A stretch of 64,000 bases of DNA, from the NCBI GenBank assembly GCA_965153355.1, contig OZ231126.1, positions 77,624,001-77,688,000 on the forward strand, read 5' to 3'. This DNA is from Flaccisagitta enflata (taxonomy: Eukaryota; Chaetognatha; Sagittoidea; Aphragmophora). A model generated the notes under the pieces. It did not search any database, was not told the DNA's origin, and worked only from the letters and a program-made list of their open reading frames with translations. Positions 42,639 through 54,062 of this stretch are shown here, one piece after another; position 1 is the first letter of the stretch; every line of letters begins with the position of its first letter. The translations under genes and the position numbers were made by a program.

Positions 42639-43058
42639 TGATTTTACCGCGCCACTGTCGAACATCATCTAGTTACGGCATTACGTCCGGATTTGTGTAT
42701 TATTGATGAAGTGCAAAAGGTTTTCATTCTTTTTGAGCTCACTTGTCCTTGGGATGGCAACATAGCGAGAAGCCACGCATATAAAGAGGAAAAATATGCG
42801 CCTCTTATTGCAGATCTCTCTGCAAACTTTTCCGTTTTTAATTTTTCCGTTGAAGTATCGGCCAGAGGCCAAATTACCAAAGAAAATCGTTCACGAATGA
42901 AAGCGTTGATATGGCGATGTTGTCAACAGCCAAAAGGTCTGGTTAAACCTATCATTAACTATATGTCTAAAGCTGCTCTACTATCGTCCTTTTCGATTTT
43001 TTGTGCGAGAAAGGAGCCAGCGTGGAACTCCCCTGGCCCTCTAGTCGTTCGTTCATGA
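42639..43058 (+). CDS. restriction-like endonuclease domain of an R2-like retroelement (fragment)
   Basis: The frame is open from just after a TGA at about 42636 to a stop at 43058, about 140 aa. It reads FYRATVEHHLVTALRPDLCI, then FELTCPWDGNIARSHAYKEE and KYAPLIADL, FSVEVSARGQIT and SSFSIFCARKEPAW. The spacing RPD ... ELT(V/C)PW ... K..KY.PL ... VEV..RG is the signature of the PD-(D/E)XK restriction-like endonuclease at the C-terminus of R2-type non-LTR retrotransposons. Candidate catalytic residues are the D of RPD, the E of ELT and the K of KEEKY. It has no start codon of its own in this context and nothing upstream in frame, so it is probably a 5'-truncated relic. The family call is by motif recall. 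Confidence 0.6.
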
Positions 43059-43490
43059 ACATGATTCTGTTTTATTTATTTCATTTTATCGGTTGTTGCA
43101 TTTCTATGATCTGTATTGGACCAAAAGCATGTTTCTCGATTGCAATCCAATAATCTGCTAGATTTGTGACTGCCATTGATTGTATATTTTATGAATATAC
43201 GTCTTTACTACTCATTATCAGTCACCAAAATGTGGGTCATGATATGCAACCCTGGGCTCCCTAATCCCCGTCATTTCATGATAGGCATTATATCAGTCTT
43301 TCTGGGACTAGATTTAGGACATTTTAGACTAGCAATGAAATTTAAAAAAAAAAAAAAAAGGAAAAAAGAGAACCTCATATTCAAAGCAAAAAAAAAAAAA
43401 ACAAAAAACAAAAAACAAAAAAAAACAAAAAAAAAAAAGATTCTTTTTCCATATCCTCTCTGAGCAGGCACAACATGACATCGGGAGTAA
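43059..43490. other. intergenic, poly-A tracts
   Basis: AT-rich sequence, with long A runs at 43339-43440. The A runs might mark the 3' end of the retroelement fragment. Confidence 0.4.
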
Positions 43491-43877
43491 GTCGACGAGT
43501 GGTTGGAGGCTCGTGCGGCGCCCGCGGGTGGCGAAGGCGGAGATCGCGTAACTGGCGTCATTCCGGCGTCAATCCCAATGACGGAGCTTTGCGGCGGCAG
43601 CTACATCTACAGCCGCGGCCAGCGGTGGCTTCTGTTCACGCAGCAACCCCACTGGCGTGCCCCTGTCGACAATGGAAGTGGACAGATGATCGACAACGCA
43701 TCATTTCGCTTTCCTCTAGAGCTTCGTGGAAAAACAGGCCATAAGACGGAGATACTACTACAAACAATCAAAACCAAAGTGGAATACAAACGTGACCTTG
43801 CCTCCTACGCCGTGACGCCGCTCCTTCTCGACCTCCAACCCTTCTCCCTCGTCGACTTTGTGGTCAGGCGGGACTGA
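43491..43877 (+). CDS. candidate coding exon, unrecognised
   Basis: A GC-rich frame, unlike its AT-rich surroundings, reads about 125 codons to TGA at 43875-43877: GGSYIYSRGQRWLLFTQQPH, IDNASFRFPLELRGKTGHKT, KVEYKRDLASYAVTPLLL. Mixed composition and codon-like structure suggest a genuine exon. By eye the second half faintly resembles the luminal part of TMEM231 (transition-zone protein), but I would not assign it. The 5' boundary is unclear: an acceptor-like TCTGAGCAG at 43467 is out of frame with it. It could also be part of a decayed element. Confidence 0.4.
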   Translation, partial: VDEWLEARAAPAGGEGGDRVTGVIPASIPMTELCGGSYIYSRGQRWLLFTQQPHWRAPVDNGSGQMIDNASFRFPLELRGKTGHKTEILLQTIKTKVEYKRDLASYAVTPLLLDLQPFSLVDFVVRRD

Positions 43878-44490
43878 TGTAGCAGTTCTCAATGGCCGCA
43901 TTTCTTCCTGATCACATTTTGAAAACTTACAAAAAAAAGAAAAACAGGGAAACTGACTCCGAAAACTCGACTCGTATGAGAAGACAAATGAACACGTTAC
44001 TCAATAAATGATTCTTGAAGTCACTTTTAGCTCTCGTTCGGGATTTGCCCTTATGTCTTGTGCGATATTCTGTACTCCCTTTTAGATATGCTCTTGTCAT
44101 TCATTTGTCAACTGTTTGTCTCGGGTGATTATATTTGTTAATTCCAAAAAAATTCCTCTGGCATTGATCGGGACCATCAACTCAGCCCAATTTTGGTTAA
44201 AATTACCTAATTGAAAAAAAGGAACCAGGGTGTCCATATCCCCAGCTGAGCCCCTTAATCCTAATAAGGGGGGTGGGAGAAAGGTGAATTTTTACTAGAA
44301 TTGGTTAAGGTTACAATTACTTCTTAGTGATTAAAGGGAAAAAGCCTTCATCTTCAGAGAAGATATATCATGGGATGATAGGTCACCATGAGGGCTAAAA
44401 GGTTTTGTACATGTCCATAAAAATGATAAAAATCGATACCAATAAAGGCGGCTAATCGCCGTAGGAAAAAAGTTGTAAATGCTGGGAGAA
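43878..44490. other. intergenic, nothing recognised
   Basis: AT-rich sequence with AATAAATG at about 44003, which could serve as a polyadenylation signal for the frame ending at 43877. No other structure seen. Confidence 0.4.
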
Positions 44491-44493
44491 AAG

Positions 44494-44745
<252 letters not shown>

Positions 44746-45601
44746 AGACATACACACAGAGACAGACAGTCAGACAGACAGACGGAGTATGAGCAAGCAG
44801 GGTAAAATGCAAGTGATTTGAATGCTAGTGTCATTTTGTTTCTTTTTTCATGTTACATAGGGCCCAAAATCAGGATCAATAAAAAATATTTATCTTTGGG
44901 AAAAAAAGAAAAAATGCAAAAAAATAAAAAAATAAAAAAATCTTAGCTCCAAAACTATTGATCGCCCAAAATTCTGCTTGGCGTCATCTGAAAGAGGAGA
45001 ATTAGTTCTTTCTTAGCTATAAATTTCATACATAGTCCCATTTGGCCCGAAAAGCAGGCCAACTTTCTCAAACGCTTCATGAGAAAAAGAGAAAATCCAA
45101 TGCCGCTGTAGGTCTCAAAAAGCCGAAGGTATTCTTCGACTTTTTTCCAAATAATTAATAAAAATTGATACAATAGCAAACCATTCAGCTTCTGGTCATC
45201 AGTTGGTGTCCTGTACCCTAAAACAGGGTTTCGCCTCATATGTACATATATATTTAAAGATACACATGTATATATTCACCAAGACCCAAGTACAGGTGGG
45301 GCACACCTTGAAGGTGTCCTCCACTGCATGGTTTGTAGAATATAGAAATCATCAGGAATACGCCATGACATCAAAAAGAATATCATGTGTTTTCCCAATC
45401 ATTTCCAAAATTCTTTATTATAGGAACAAAATTTTTTTAAAAATGTATATTAGGAATTACAAATAAAACTATAATTAAACCTAGAAGGTGTGACAAGTGG
45501 GTCAAAAGATTCTCATAGCCTCCCACCAATACTGTTCTCCGAAAAATACTAAAAAATATTAAAGAAATGTTGGAAAATAATAAAAGAATTTTTTGATTTT
45601 T
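44746..45601. other. intergenic, nothing recognised
   Basis: AT-rich, unique-looking DNA with short frames only. Confidence 0.45.
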
Positions 45602-46208
45602 TGACACACATCCGGAGAAAACTGGACTGTGTGACACACATTTGGAGAAAACTGGGTTGTATGACACACATTAAAGGAAACTGGACTGTGTGAATCACAT
45701 TCGAAGAAAACTGGACTGTGTAACACACATTTGGAGAAAACTGGACTGTGTGACACACATTTGGACAAAACTGGGTTGTGTGACACACATTGGGAGAAAA
45801 TTAGGTTGTGTGACACACAATGGAGAAAACTGGGCTGTGCGACACACATTCGGTAAAAACTGGAATGTGTGACACACAATGGAGAAAACTGGGTTGTGTG
45901 ACACATACTTGGAGAACACTGGGTTGTGTGACACACATTTGGAGGTAACTGGGTTGTGTGACACACAATGGAGAAAACTGGGCTGTGTGACACACATTCA
46001 GAGAAAGCTGGACTGTGTGACACACATTTCGGAGAAAGCTGGGTTGTGTGACACACAATAAAGAAAACTGGGCAGAGTGACACACATTCGAAGAAAACTG
46101 GGCTGTGTGATACACATTTGTTGAAAACTGGACTGTGTGCCACACATTTGGAGAAAACTGGGTTGTTTGACACACATTCAGAGAAAACTGGGCTGTGTGA
46201 CACACGGA
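45602..46208. repeat. 36-bp minisatellite, about 17 units
   Basis: Unit CTGTGTGACACACATTTGGA, GAAAACTGG with length variants of 34-36 bp. Because 36 is a multiple of three, several strands and frames stay open and encode a SHSPVFSxCV repeat. Interruptions of frame between units argue against coding. It abuts the family A element at 46272. Confidence 0.88.
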
Positions 46209-46271
46209 TGGACAGACGAATAAACGGACGGATGGAGAAACTCTGAATATCTAGTGTTCCACTATCAATGA

Positions 46272-46416
46272 AACAAGGCCGGATACACGGCCATCAGTTG
46301 CGGACGGGTGGGCAGGGGCGGAAATAAGCGTTTTTGACTAGTGTTCACGGACCGACGGACGGACGGACGGACGGACGGACGGACAAAGCCTCTTATAGAG
46401 TTGCGTGTCCGCAACT
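46272..46416 (-). mobile_element. family A element, arm version AGTTGCGGAC, compact complete copy
   Basis: AACAAGGCCGGATACACGGC (46272), motif AGTTGCGGAC (46296-46305), GGGTGGGCAGGGGCGG, (GGAC)n, AAAGCCTCTTATAG and hairpin AGTTGCGTGTCCGCAACT (46399-46416). The right half of the hairpin complements the 46296 motif over 10 of 10 bases. At 145 bp it is the best minimal example. Confidence 0.93.
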
Positions 46417-46481
46417 AAAAACAAAAACAATCTCACAATTTTTTTTCCGGTCGGCGAGAGCCGCCTTTACTGGTATATATA

Positions 46482-47059
46482 CAGTAGATGATGTCTAGAC
46501 TTGGAAATACAGGGGAATTCATTACAGGAAGACAAATAAACTTAAATGACTGATATTTGGAATATAAACTAATAAAAGGATGCTTTGTTGCCCATGGGTG
46601 TTGGTTGCTATGGAAACACATTTCCATGTATTCACGCTAAAGTATCAATATCTTTAGAAATTTTTTTAGGGAACATTGTTTAAAATGAAATTTACTACAA
46701 CTTTCCCACAATATATTCTGTAAGAATATCGCTCGTTTGGCGGTTGCTAGGGAGCATCATTGGGCTGTCACATACAATAACGCTCCCTAGCAACGGTCAA
46801 ACGAGCAATATTCTTACAGAACATATTGTGGGAAAGTTGTAGCAAATTTTATTTTAAACAATGTTCCCTAAAGAAATTTCTCAAAATATTGATACCTTAG
46901 CGTGAATACATGGAAATGTGTTTCCATGGCAACCAACACCCATGGGCAATAAAACATCCTTTTATCAGTCTATATTCCAAATATCAGTCTCTTAAGTATA
47001 TTTGTCTTCCTGTAATGAATTCCCCCGTATTTCCATGTCTAGACGACATCTACTGTATA
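46482..47059. mobile_element. near-perfect palindromic (foldback) element
   Basis: Arms of about 275 bp: ATACAGTAGATGATGTCTAG, CTTGGAAATACAGGGGAATT, TGCCCATGGGTGTTGGTTGC, GGCGGTTGCTAGGGAGC on the left, and their reverse complements on the right to ATCTACTGTATAT. The loop is about 25 bp at 46763-46787. The arms are much less diverged than those of the other foldbacks. Single arms occur at 14540 and 20107, and its terminal part at 21595-21665. Confidence 0.9.
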
Positions 47060-47110
47060 TGTGTGTGTGTGTAAGTGTGTGTGTGTGTGTGTGTGCGCGT
47101 GCGCGCGCGC
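47060..47110. repeat. (GT)n and (GC)n microsatellite
   Basis: GT repeats passing into GCGCGC at the end of the palindrome. Confidence 0.9.
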
Positions 47111-47159
47111 GTGACTGCATGTGGGTGTGTGGCTGTGCACAACCTGGTCTAAACTTGTT

Positions 47160-47410
47160 TTCTCAATCGATAAAAACGGGTCCCATTTTTTGGTTGTAGG
47201 ACCTGTTACACGGCGCAGAAAGTAGGGACTTATAGGACCCCGTTTTTTTTTCGAAAAGTGACCCGTAACCACAGAGCCCTACGGGTCACTTTATGATAGG
47301 TTTTTAGAAAAGGGATCCGTAATCGCGGAGCCCTACGGGTGACTTTTCCATTGGAAAAAAAGTTAGAGTACAGAACGGTGCCCAACGGAGCCCTTTACGG
47401 GTTACTTTAG
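47160..47410. repeat. degenerate GGGTCACTTT repeats, part 1
   Basis: Irregular recurrence of CGGAGCCCTACGGGT and GACCCGT motifs, at intervals of 60-80 bp. Related motifs, mostly inverted, reappear at 48740-49435. Confidence 0.55.
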
Positions 47411-47419
47411 AAAATGAAT

Positions 47420-47423
<4 letters not shown>

Positions 47424-47472
<49 letters not shown>

Positions 47473-47520
47473 GGGAACGAGGGAACGAGGGACAGACAGA
47501 CAGATAGACAGACAGACAGT
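47424..47520. repeat. (GA)n and CAGA microsatellite
   Basis: GA array, three GGGAACGA units and a CAGA run. Confidence 0.95.
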
Positions 47521-47787
47521 TTAGGTAGGGGAAACTTTTGACAAACCCTTCGAGGATGATTTCATTGAATGTCCCTACAAATTAACCCCCCCCTTTCTGT
47601 TCCAATTACAGTAAATGTTTATAAAGGAGCAGTGCCACAAAGTCACTCTCTCTTTAGTTTAACCGTTCTGCGTAATGCATTATGAAAAACATTCTTTAGA
47701 TGCTGGCCTTACTGTTAATGCTTAGGTGAATGGTACGGTGCAATATGGTATAACATGAAAACCTATCACATTATATGACCACATGAC

Positions 47788-48740
<953 letters not shown>

Positions 48741-49435
48741 TAACCCGCAAAGGGCTCCGTTGGGCTCCGTTCCGTACTCTAACTTTTAAAAAAAAGAAAA
48801 GTGACCCGCAAGGCTCCGCTAGGGCTCCGTCATCTGCAGGTCACTCGAGAAAAAAACGGGTCACTTCTACCAAAAAACAGGTCACTTTTACTAGAGGGGC
48901 TCCGTTCTTATTTCCTATACGCAGTACTATGCATTCTACGTCGTGTGTTATTACATTAGGGACCCGTAAAAACGGGTCCCCTGACTGTCAAAAATGGGTT
49001 CACTTGATGGGTCCTTTGAGTGTGAAAAACAGGTCCCATAAGTGCAAAAAACGGGTCCATGAAAAATGGGTCCTCTGACTAAAAAAAACAGGTCCATTCA
49101 CCTTTTTATTATAGTCAGAACGGGTCCTCTTGGTGGAAAAAAGAGGAGCTCTGTTCAATATCATGCATGAGAATAACTCACCACTGCATAGTGAGACCAG
49201 TACAGTGATGAGGAAAATTGCCTCCTAAAAAATGGCTTTACCGCATATTCCTATTATAACCTATTGATTGCGGACCTGTTTTTGGTGAACGGACCTGTTT
49301 TTGTCAGTCAGTGGACCCGTTTTTTATTTTCTAAGTCTCTAAAAAACGGGTCCTCTGACTTATAAAAATGGGTCCAATCAATGAAAATAAGATAAAAAAA
49401 ATGGGTCCAACAACCAAAAACGGGTCCAGTTATTT
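48741..49435. repeat. degenerate GGGTCC / GGGTCACTTT repeats, part 2
   Basis: AAAAACGGGTCC and GGGCTCCGTT motifs recur irregularly, in both orientations (GGACCCGTTTTTTA at about 49311). This looks like an old tandem array of about 20-35-bp units. Confidence 0.55.
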
Positions 49436-49931
49436 TCCCTCAAACTATATTGTGCTGTGTGCGCATGTGCGCGTTACTGCATGTGCGTATGTGTACGTAT
49501 GCGCGCGTGACTGTGTGTGTGTGAGTGTGCGTGTGCATGTGTCTTTGTTAGCGTGCTCTTGCGCAGCTGGATCTTGGCTTTGGTAACTTAATTCATTAGG
49601 ATGGTCTTAAACTTTCCAATTGCAATTTGAAAGTGCTCACGCGTTCACCACATTTTCAGAAACGCTCTCAATCGCTCGCGGGTTTCCCCATTCCTAGTTT
49701 CTAGTTCCTAGTTTGTCTAGTGTCTAGTGAAAGTGTTTTTTATTCGTTTGCTCTACTAGTTGTCGCAGTTTTCATGCTCCAAGGGACTTATGCGTATGAG
49801 GGTACATTTCTTCTTAGTTCCCTTTTTCTCTGGGCGTTATTGGAAATGAATCCAGTGACAAAAAAAATAACAAACAAACAAACAAACATAGAAATAATCC
49901 AACCAGCCGTGCAGCCATCATACCGACAAAA
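49436..49931. other. intergenic, nothing recognised
   Basis: A GT/GC-rich tract at 49455-49545, then unique sequence. The frame at 49720 lacks an ATG at its first codon and is not supported. Confidence 0.4.
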
Positions 49932-50593
49932 AACAAGCCCGACCGGGCAACGATGCGTCCGGGCTGTGTCTCACCGTATATTGATCATGTGACATATTTG
50001 AGAATATGGGGTTGACATCAGATATTTCGAGAGTGTTGTGTCAGGAAGGAGAGAGTTTCAGTTGCTTGCTATTTTTGGTATATGGGGAGTATGAGAAGGT
50101 GCCCAGATGGATATGGTCTCCTTCGGTCCGCCATATTTATCAGGTGTTTTCTTGTGGTCTACATATCTCAAGTTTAGACAGGAATTGGTGACCCTTTTCT
50201 AAATGATACATATCTTTTGAAGTCTTGTGATAAATTCTGAAAAGGGAAGTTTCTTTCAGATATTTTAACGATAGTTGTGATGGGTCCGGATTAAACACCA
50301 TTAAGAGCTCCAAAGGCTCTTGTCCTTTATATAGTGTGGAGTAGTAATGTTGTCCAACTTTCATATATATGGAGAGACAGATGGACGAACCGACGGATGA
50401 AAAGACTCTCAAAATATGTTGGTTGATCATTTGTTTCAGTGCAGGATCTCACCGTGGCCAAAAACAGCCGAGAAACGTGTTTTTTGCACAGGTGTGACGG
50501 ACGGACCGACGGACGGACGGACCGACTGACGGACGGACCGACCGACGGACGGACAGACCCTCTTATAGAGATGCGTTCCTCACGGACGCATCT
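49932..50593 (-). mobile_element. family A element, arm version AGATGCGTCCG
   Basis: AACAAGCCCGACCGGGC begins it and GATGCGTCCG is at 49952-49961. The core includes a copy of the dispersed repeat at 20410 (here about 50265-50375). It ends in (GGAC)n, AGACCCTCTTATAG and a hairpin with arms AGATGCGT and ACGCATCT (50569-50593). The hairpin right half CGGACGCATC complements the 49952 motif exactly. It lies in the intron or flank just upstream of the SH3 exons. Confidence 0.88.
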
Positions 50594-50692
50594 AAAAACG
50601 GAATATAGAAAGATGAAGTAATAAAACAAAAGGCTAGTATATAGTAAAGAAGAAACAGTACGACTTTCACAGGGTGTTTCAAAATAAAGTAT

Positions 50693-50693
<1 letters not shown>

Positions 50694-50767
<74 letters not shown>

Positions 50768-50790
50768 CCTCTCTCTCTCTCTCTGTCCCT
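50694..50790. repeat. (CT)n microsatellite acting as a pyrimidine tract
   Basis: CT array ending 10 bp before the acceptor CTCTTACAG of the SH3 exon at 50800. Confidence 0.95.
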
Positions 50791-50799
50791 CTCTTACAG

Positions 50800-50913
50800 C
50801 GCGTATACAAGGCAATCTACGACTATCAGGCTCAAGACGATGACGAAATTGGATTTATTGAGGGCGACCTCATCATCAACTGCGAGCCAATTGACGAGGG
50901 ATGGATGCAGGTA

Positions 50914-50995
<82 letters not shown>

Positions 50996-51383
50996 ATTGT
51001 CAATGTTGTTGTTGTTGGTGGTGGTGGTGGTGGTGGTGGTGGTGGTGTTGTTGTTGTTGTTGTTGTTGTTGTTGCTCTTCTTCTTATTCCTTTGTTGATG
51101 GGGAGAGCTGACACAACATAGCTCTTTTTGTTCATTTTGTTTGGTATGCACGTATGATGCGCATTGAACATTATTAGTGGCGTAACCATTTATATACACG
51201 TCGCTTTTTGAATCGATGTTTGTCCGTCAAACAGATTATTTTTTCTCTGCTTTTTGTCTTATAAAACAACAGCTAAACGCAGCTTCGTTCTAGTGAACAC
51301 TATTTCCATTTTGTCAGGGAATGCACAAGAAAAGCGGTCAAGTTGGAATGCTTCCAGCCAATTACGTGGAACTTGTTCTCTGA
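50800..51383 (+). CDS. C-terminal SH3 domain of a LASP/nebulin-family protein (last two exons)
   Basis: Exon 50800-50910 (acceptor TTACAG, donor CAG/GTATGT) encodes RVYKAIYDYQAQDDDEIGFI, EGDLIINCEPIDEGWMQ. Exon 51318-51383 (acceptor TTGTCAG) encodes GMHKKSGQVGMLPANYVELV and L, then TGA. Together they form a full SH3 fold: the ALYDY-type motif (AIYDY), the acidic RT loop, the ligand tryptophan in GWM, and PANYVE. The sequence order and the C-terminal position match LASP1, nebulette and nebulin SH3 domains, which bind proline-rich partners at actin structures. The 407-bp intron, phase 0, is largely (GTT)n. The upstream LIM or nebulin-repeat exons were not found in this window, so the gene probably starts further left across large introns or the exons were missed. 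The paralogue cannot be decided from the SH3 alone. Confidence 0.85.
50915..51073. repeat. (GTT)n/(GGT)n microsatellite in the SH3 intron
   Basis: Begins five bases after the splice donor: about 30 GTT triplets, then a GGT block, then GTT again. Confidence 0.95.
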
Positions 51384-51649
51384 AGAACGCATTCAAGTTT
51401 CCAAGTCCTATTCATCAAGATTGGAAAAGCAGCGGAAACAACAACAACAACAACAACAACAGCAACAACAACGACAACAACAAACGTAATCTCAATGGCG
51501 TAAAAATCTACAAGAAACTTTCCAGATTTTTCGTTATCGCTTGAGCCTGAAAGAAATTCGTGAAAAAAAAACTTTCTTTCATTGGGTTACTTAAGAACCA
51601 TTTTCTTTTACTTATCTCGTTTTCACACTTATTTTTGCTTCCATTTTTA
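51384..51649. other. probable 3' untranslated region of the SH3 gene
   Basis: Includes an (AAC)n tract at 51437-51485. No canonical polyadenylation signal was identified with confidence. Confidence 0.4.
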
Positions 51650-51845
51650 AACAAGTGACGTGGGGTCACAATATCGTTGCGGACGGGTGGGCAGGGGCAT
51701 CCTACCCCCAACTATACCCCATGCCCCTCCCACATGCACAAAAACACCATCTAAAAAGCTCGTATTCGCACTTTTCGACTTGTGTCGACTGACCGACCGA
51801 CGGACGGATGGACAAAGCCTCTTATAGAGTTGCGTGTCCGCAACT
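51650..51845 (-). mobile_element. family A element, arm version GTTGCGGAC
   Basis: AACAAGTGACGTGGGGTCAC, motif GTTGCGGAC (51676-51684), GGGTGGGCAGGGGCATCC, GGACAAAGCCTCTTATAG and hairpin AGTTGCGTGTCCGCAACT (51828-51845). Complementarity to the far motif is 9 of 9. Confidence 0.92.
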
Positions 51846-53254
51846 AAAAATTGTATTTTTTTCGTCTTGTACCGGAGTGAAACTTTTTTTTACAACTTTC
51901 CTTTCCTTTTATTGTTTCTTTTTGGTAACCATCATCGAGAGTTATCGGTATCGGTATTCCCAAAAATGATAGTTCAACTATTTCATATGCATAAATTGAG
52001 CGTTTTCTTTCTTTTCTAGACAGATGCGATTGTTTTCTTGTTTCTTTTCTTTTTCTACTTGCCAAAAAAGTTGCAGTTCTTGCTTTTAAGTTGACCATCA
52101 TATTCTTGATTGGTTGTGTCTTCTGTCCGAAAAAGGGTATCGAGAGGTAGTCGATCCGTCGATCTGTTGGTCCGTCGGTCCGTCGTTTGGATGGTCCTTG
52201 GATCCGTCGATCCGTACGTTGTTCCTTCTTCGATGTCGAATCGAGTTGCCTGTGTGGGCTTGATTTATTTTGCCACATTTAACCAATCATGAAAAACTCG
52301 CGAAGTTGATTCGTCGGAAATAAAAACATGCTATGATAAGACGCGACACTATATTCTTACGCATCTGCTTTACTTCAAACAATTATTTGTCATTCTCCAA
52401 CTGCCATCTGAATCGTTACTGACGCAACTCGTTATTGACGGAATGTGTTTTTTTTTAACGAGCTGCTGTGTAACTAAGCATACATCCTTCCAATTATAAA
52501 CAAGGGAGTGGACTCACTATCTTAAAGGCAAATAATTCAGACTCTTAATCTGAAATTCTACCGCCGCTGTGTGCATTCATTCATTCTTCAATCACCAAAA
52601 CAGACTCGATTTCTTTAGTTGTTTTGTTTTTGTCTGGTGAGACACAGTTCCATCACATCGCATATTATTAGCCTATCTTTATCCCCCTTTTGTTTCTCTC
52701 TCTCCTTGTAGTCAAACATTTACATTTTTTTTCTTTTGGATTTCTATAGTTACAGTATCTATTACGACGAGTGTATGAGACGGCGACCAATGTGTGTGCT
52801 AATCGCGAGAGTTGTTTGTATATTTTAGTCTGTACTCGAGTCTGTAAATGCGTTTCGCGATATTAATAAGGGAAGAAAAAATCATAAAATGGTAGAAAAA
52901 ATTTTCATACTTATTTTGCTTTACTCGGATGCACTTGAAACATGAGTTAGTCGGTCGGTTGGGCCGGGTTGGTTCTCTCTTAAATTCCGATCATAAGTTT
53001 TTCTTTTCGCATCACTGCCCCTGCCCTCTGACAAATGCCCCCACCCTCTGATACATGCCTCAGAATAGCGTGCGTCCGGTTTCAATGTCTTGTCCAGGGA
53101 ACATAGTCAAAAGGGTCAACGATTTTTAAACTATTGTATCGTCTAATTTTTTGGGCATCCTCGTGATAGATAGCAAAAGAGATTGAGCGATTTACTGACA
53201 GACTGACACACTGAAATCGCCCGATCAAGAATTGTAGGGCCCCAGGGTAGTTCT
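51846..53254. other. intergenic, nothing firm recognised
   Basis: A GTCCGTCGGTCCGTCG run near 52164 and GGTCGGTTGGGCC with CACTGCCCCTGCCCTC near 52950-53030 look like eroded family A parts. Otherwise no exon, RNA or repeat end is supported. Confidence 0.4.
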
Positions 53255-53539
53255 TTACTTGAAAAAAAAAAACACTGCATTTAGTTGGTCTATGGTTTTA
53301 TCTTTTTCTTCAACAAAATGGATTTGACTGGCTTTGATATCGTGAACGAAATTTGCATGGAATTTAGCTTCGGCAGCCTCGAAAAAGTCTGCGATTGGCA
53401 ATAAAGTGATATTCTCAATTTCTCTCGCTTTTCTCTCAACGTTTTTGTCGCGGAACGAGTTGATGGTCGGAGTGTCTCTAAGATTGTTTAGTGATCGATG
53501 ATTTTTGCGCTTTTCTAGTGTCTTTGCTTGTATCAAATG
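53255..53539 (-). CDS. candidate coding exon, unrecognised, charged helical
   Basis: Minus-strand frame of about 94 codons after an acceptor-like TATCAG: HLIQAKTLEKRKNHRSLNNL, RDTPTINSFRDKNVERKARE, IENITLLPIADFFEAAEAKF, IHFVEEKDKTIDQLNAV. Composition is protein-like, rich in K, E, R and N, and probably helical. It may end at a donor after NAV (about 53276, GTGTTT, weak) or at the stop at 53255 after an encoded Phe run. I do not recognise the family and see no partner exon. Confidence 0.35.
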   Translation of the reverse strand, partial: HLIQAKTLEKRKNHRSLNNLRDTPTINSFRDKNVERKAREIENITLLPIADFFEAAEAKFHANFVHDIKASQIHFVEEKDKTIDQLNAVFFFFK

Positions 53540-53862
53540 CTGATAGCTAGATACAGATAAAATGAGGCCAAAACACGGCCTAATTTAGTTGTCTCTTATG
53601 TTTGGGCTGCTGCGCATGGGCAGAAACCGCCATTTTAGCCGATTTTGTATCGTTCAAAAAATGCATTACCTACCGACAGATTGACCTACCTAATCCTACC
53701 TAATCCTGATGTGAGCAATCATATAAAATGATTGAAAAAATACTGACTCGATAACATGAAGCTAGTTGATGAGTGAATTGTGCTGACTGAACAAGTTTTT
53801 TGATAAACATGGACTCGGGTAAATTCACAAATCATTGCAAATCTAACTCGATAATAGTCATA

Positions 53863-54062
53863 ACAAGTGACGCGGGGTCACAATATCGTTGCAGACAGGT
53901 AAGCAGGGATATCCAAGTCTCCTCAACACCCTTTGCCCCCACACATACACGAAAACAATCTAAAACGCTCATTTTCACTCTTTTCGACTCGTGTATACGC
54001 ACCGATGGACGTACCGACGGACCAACGGACAAAGTCTCTTATAGAGTTGCGTTTCCGCATCT
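53863..54062 (-). mobile_element. family A element, arm version near GTTGCGGAC
   Basis: AACAAGTGACGCGGGGTCAC, motif GTTGCAGAC (53888-53896), GACAAAGTCTCTTATAG, hairpin AGTTGCGTTTCCGCATCT (54045-54062). Arms and distal motif each carry substitutions, indicating decay. Confidence 0.82.

Noticed and set aside
42333-42672. Additional protein between the RT and endonuclease fragments
   Set aside because: Two overlapping short frames with no motif and several stops; more likely decayed retroelement sequence.
45559-46205. A 214-codon frame with repeated SHSPVFSxCV
   Set aside because: It is the 36-bp minisatellite read in a multiple-of-three period; overlapping frames are equally open and unit lengths vary, breaking the frame.
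49720-49992. Small secreted protein suggested by a hydrophobic N-terminal frame
   Set aside because: The first codon is not ATG, and the 3' part runs into the start of a family A element.
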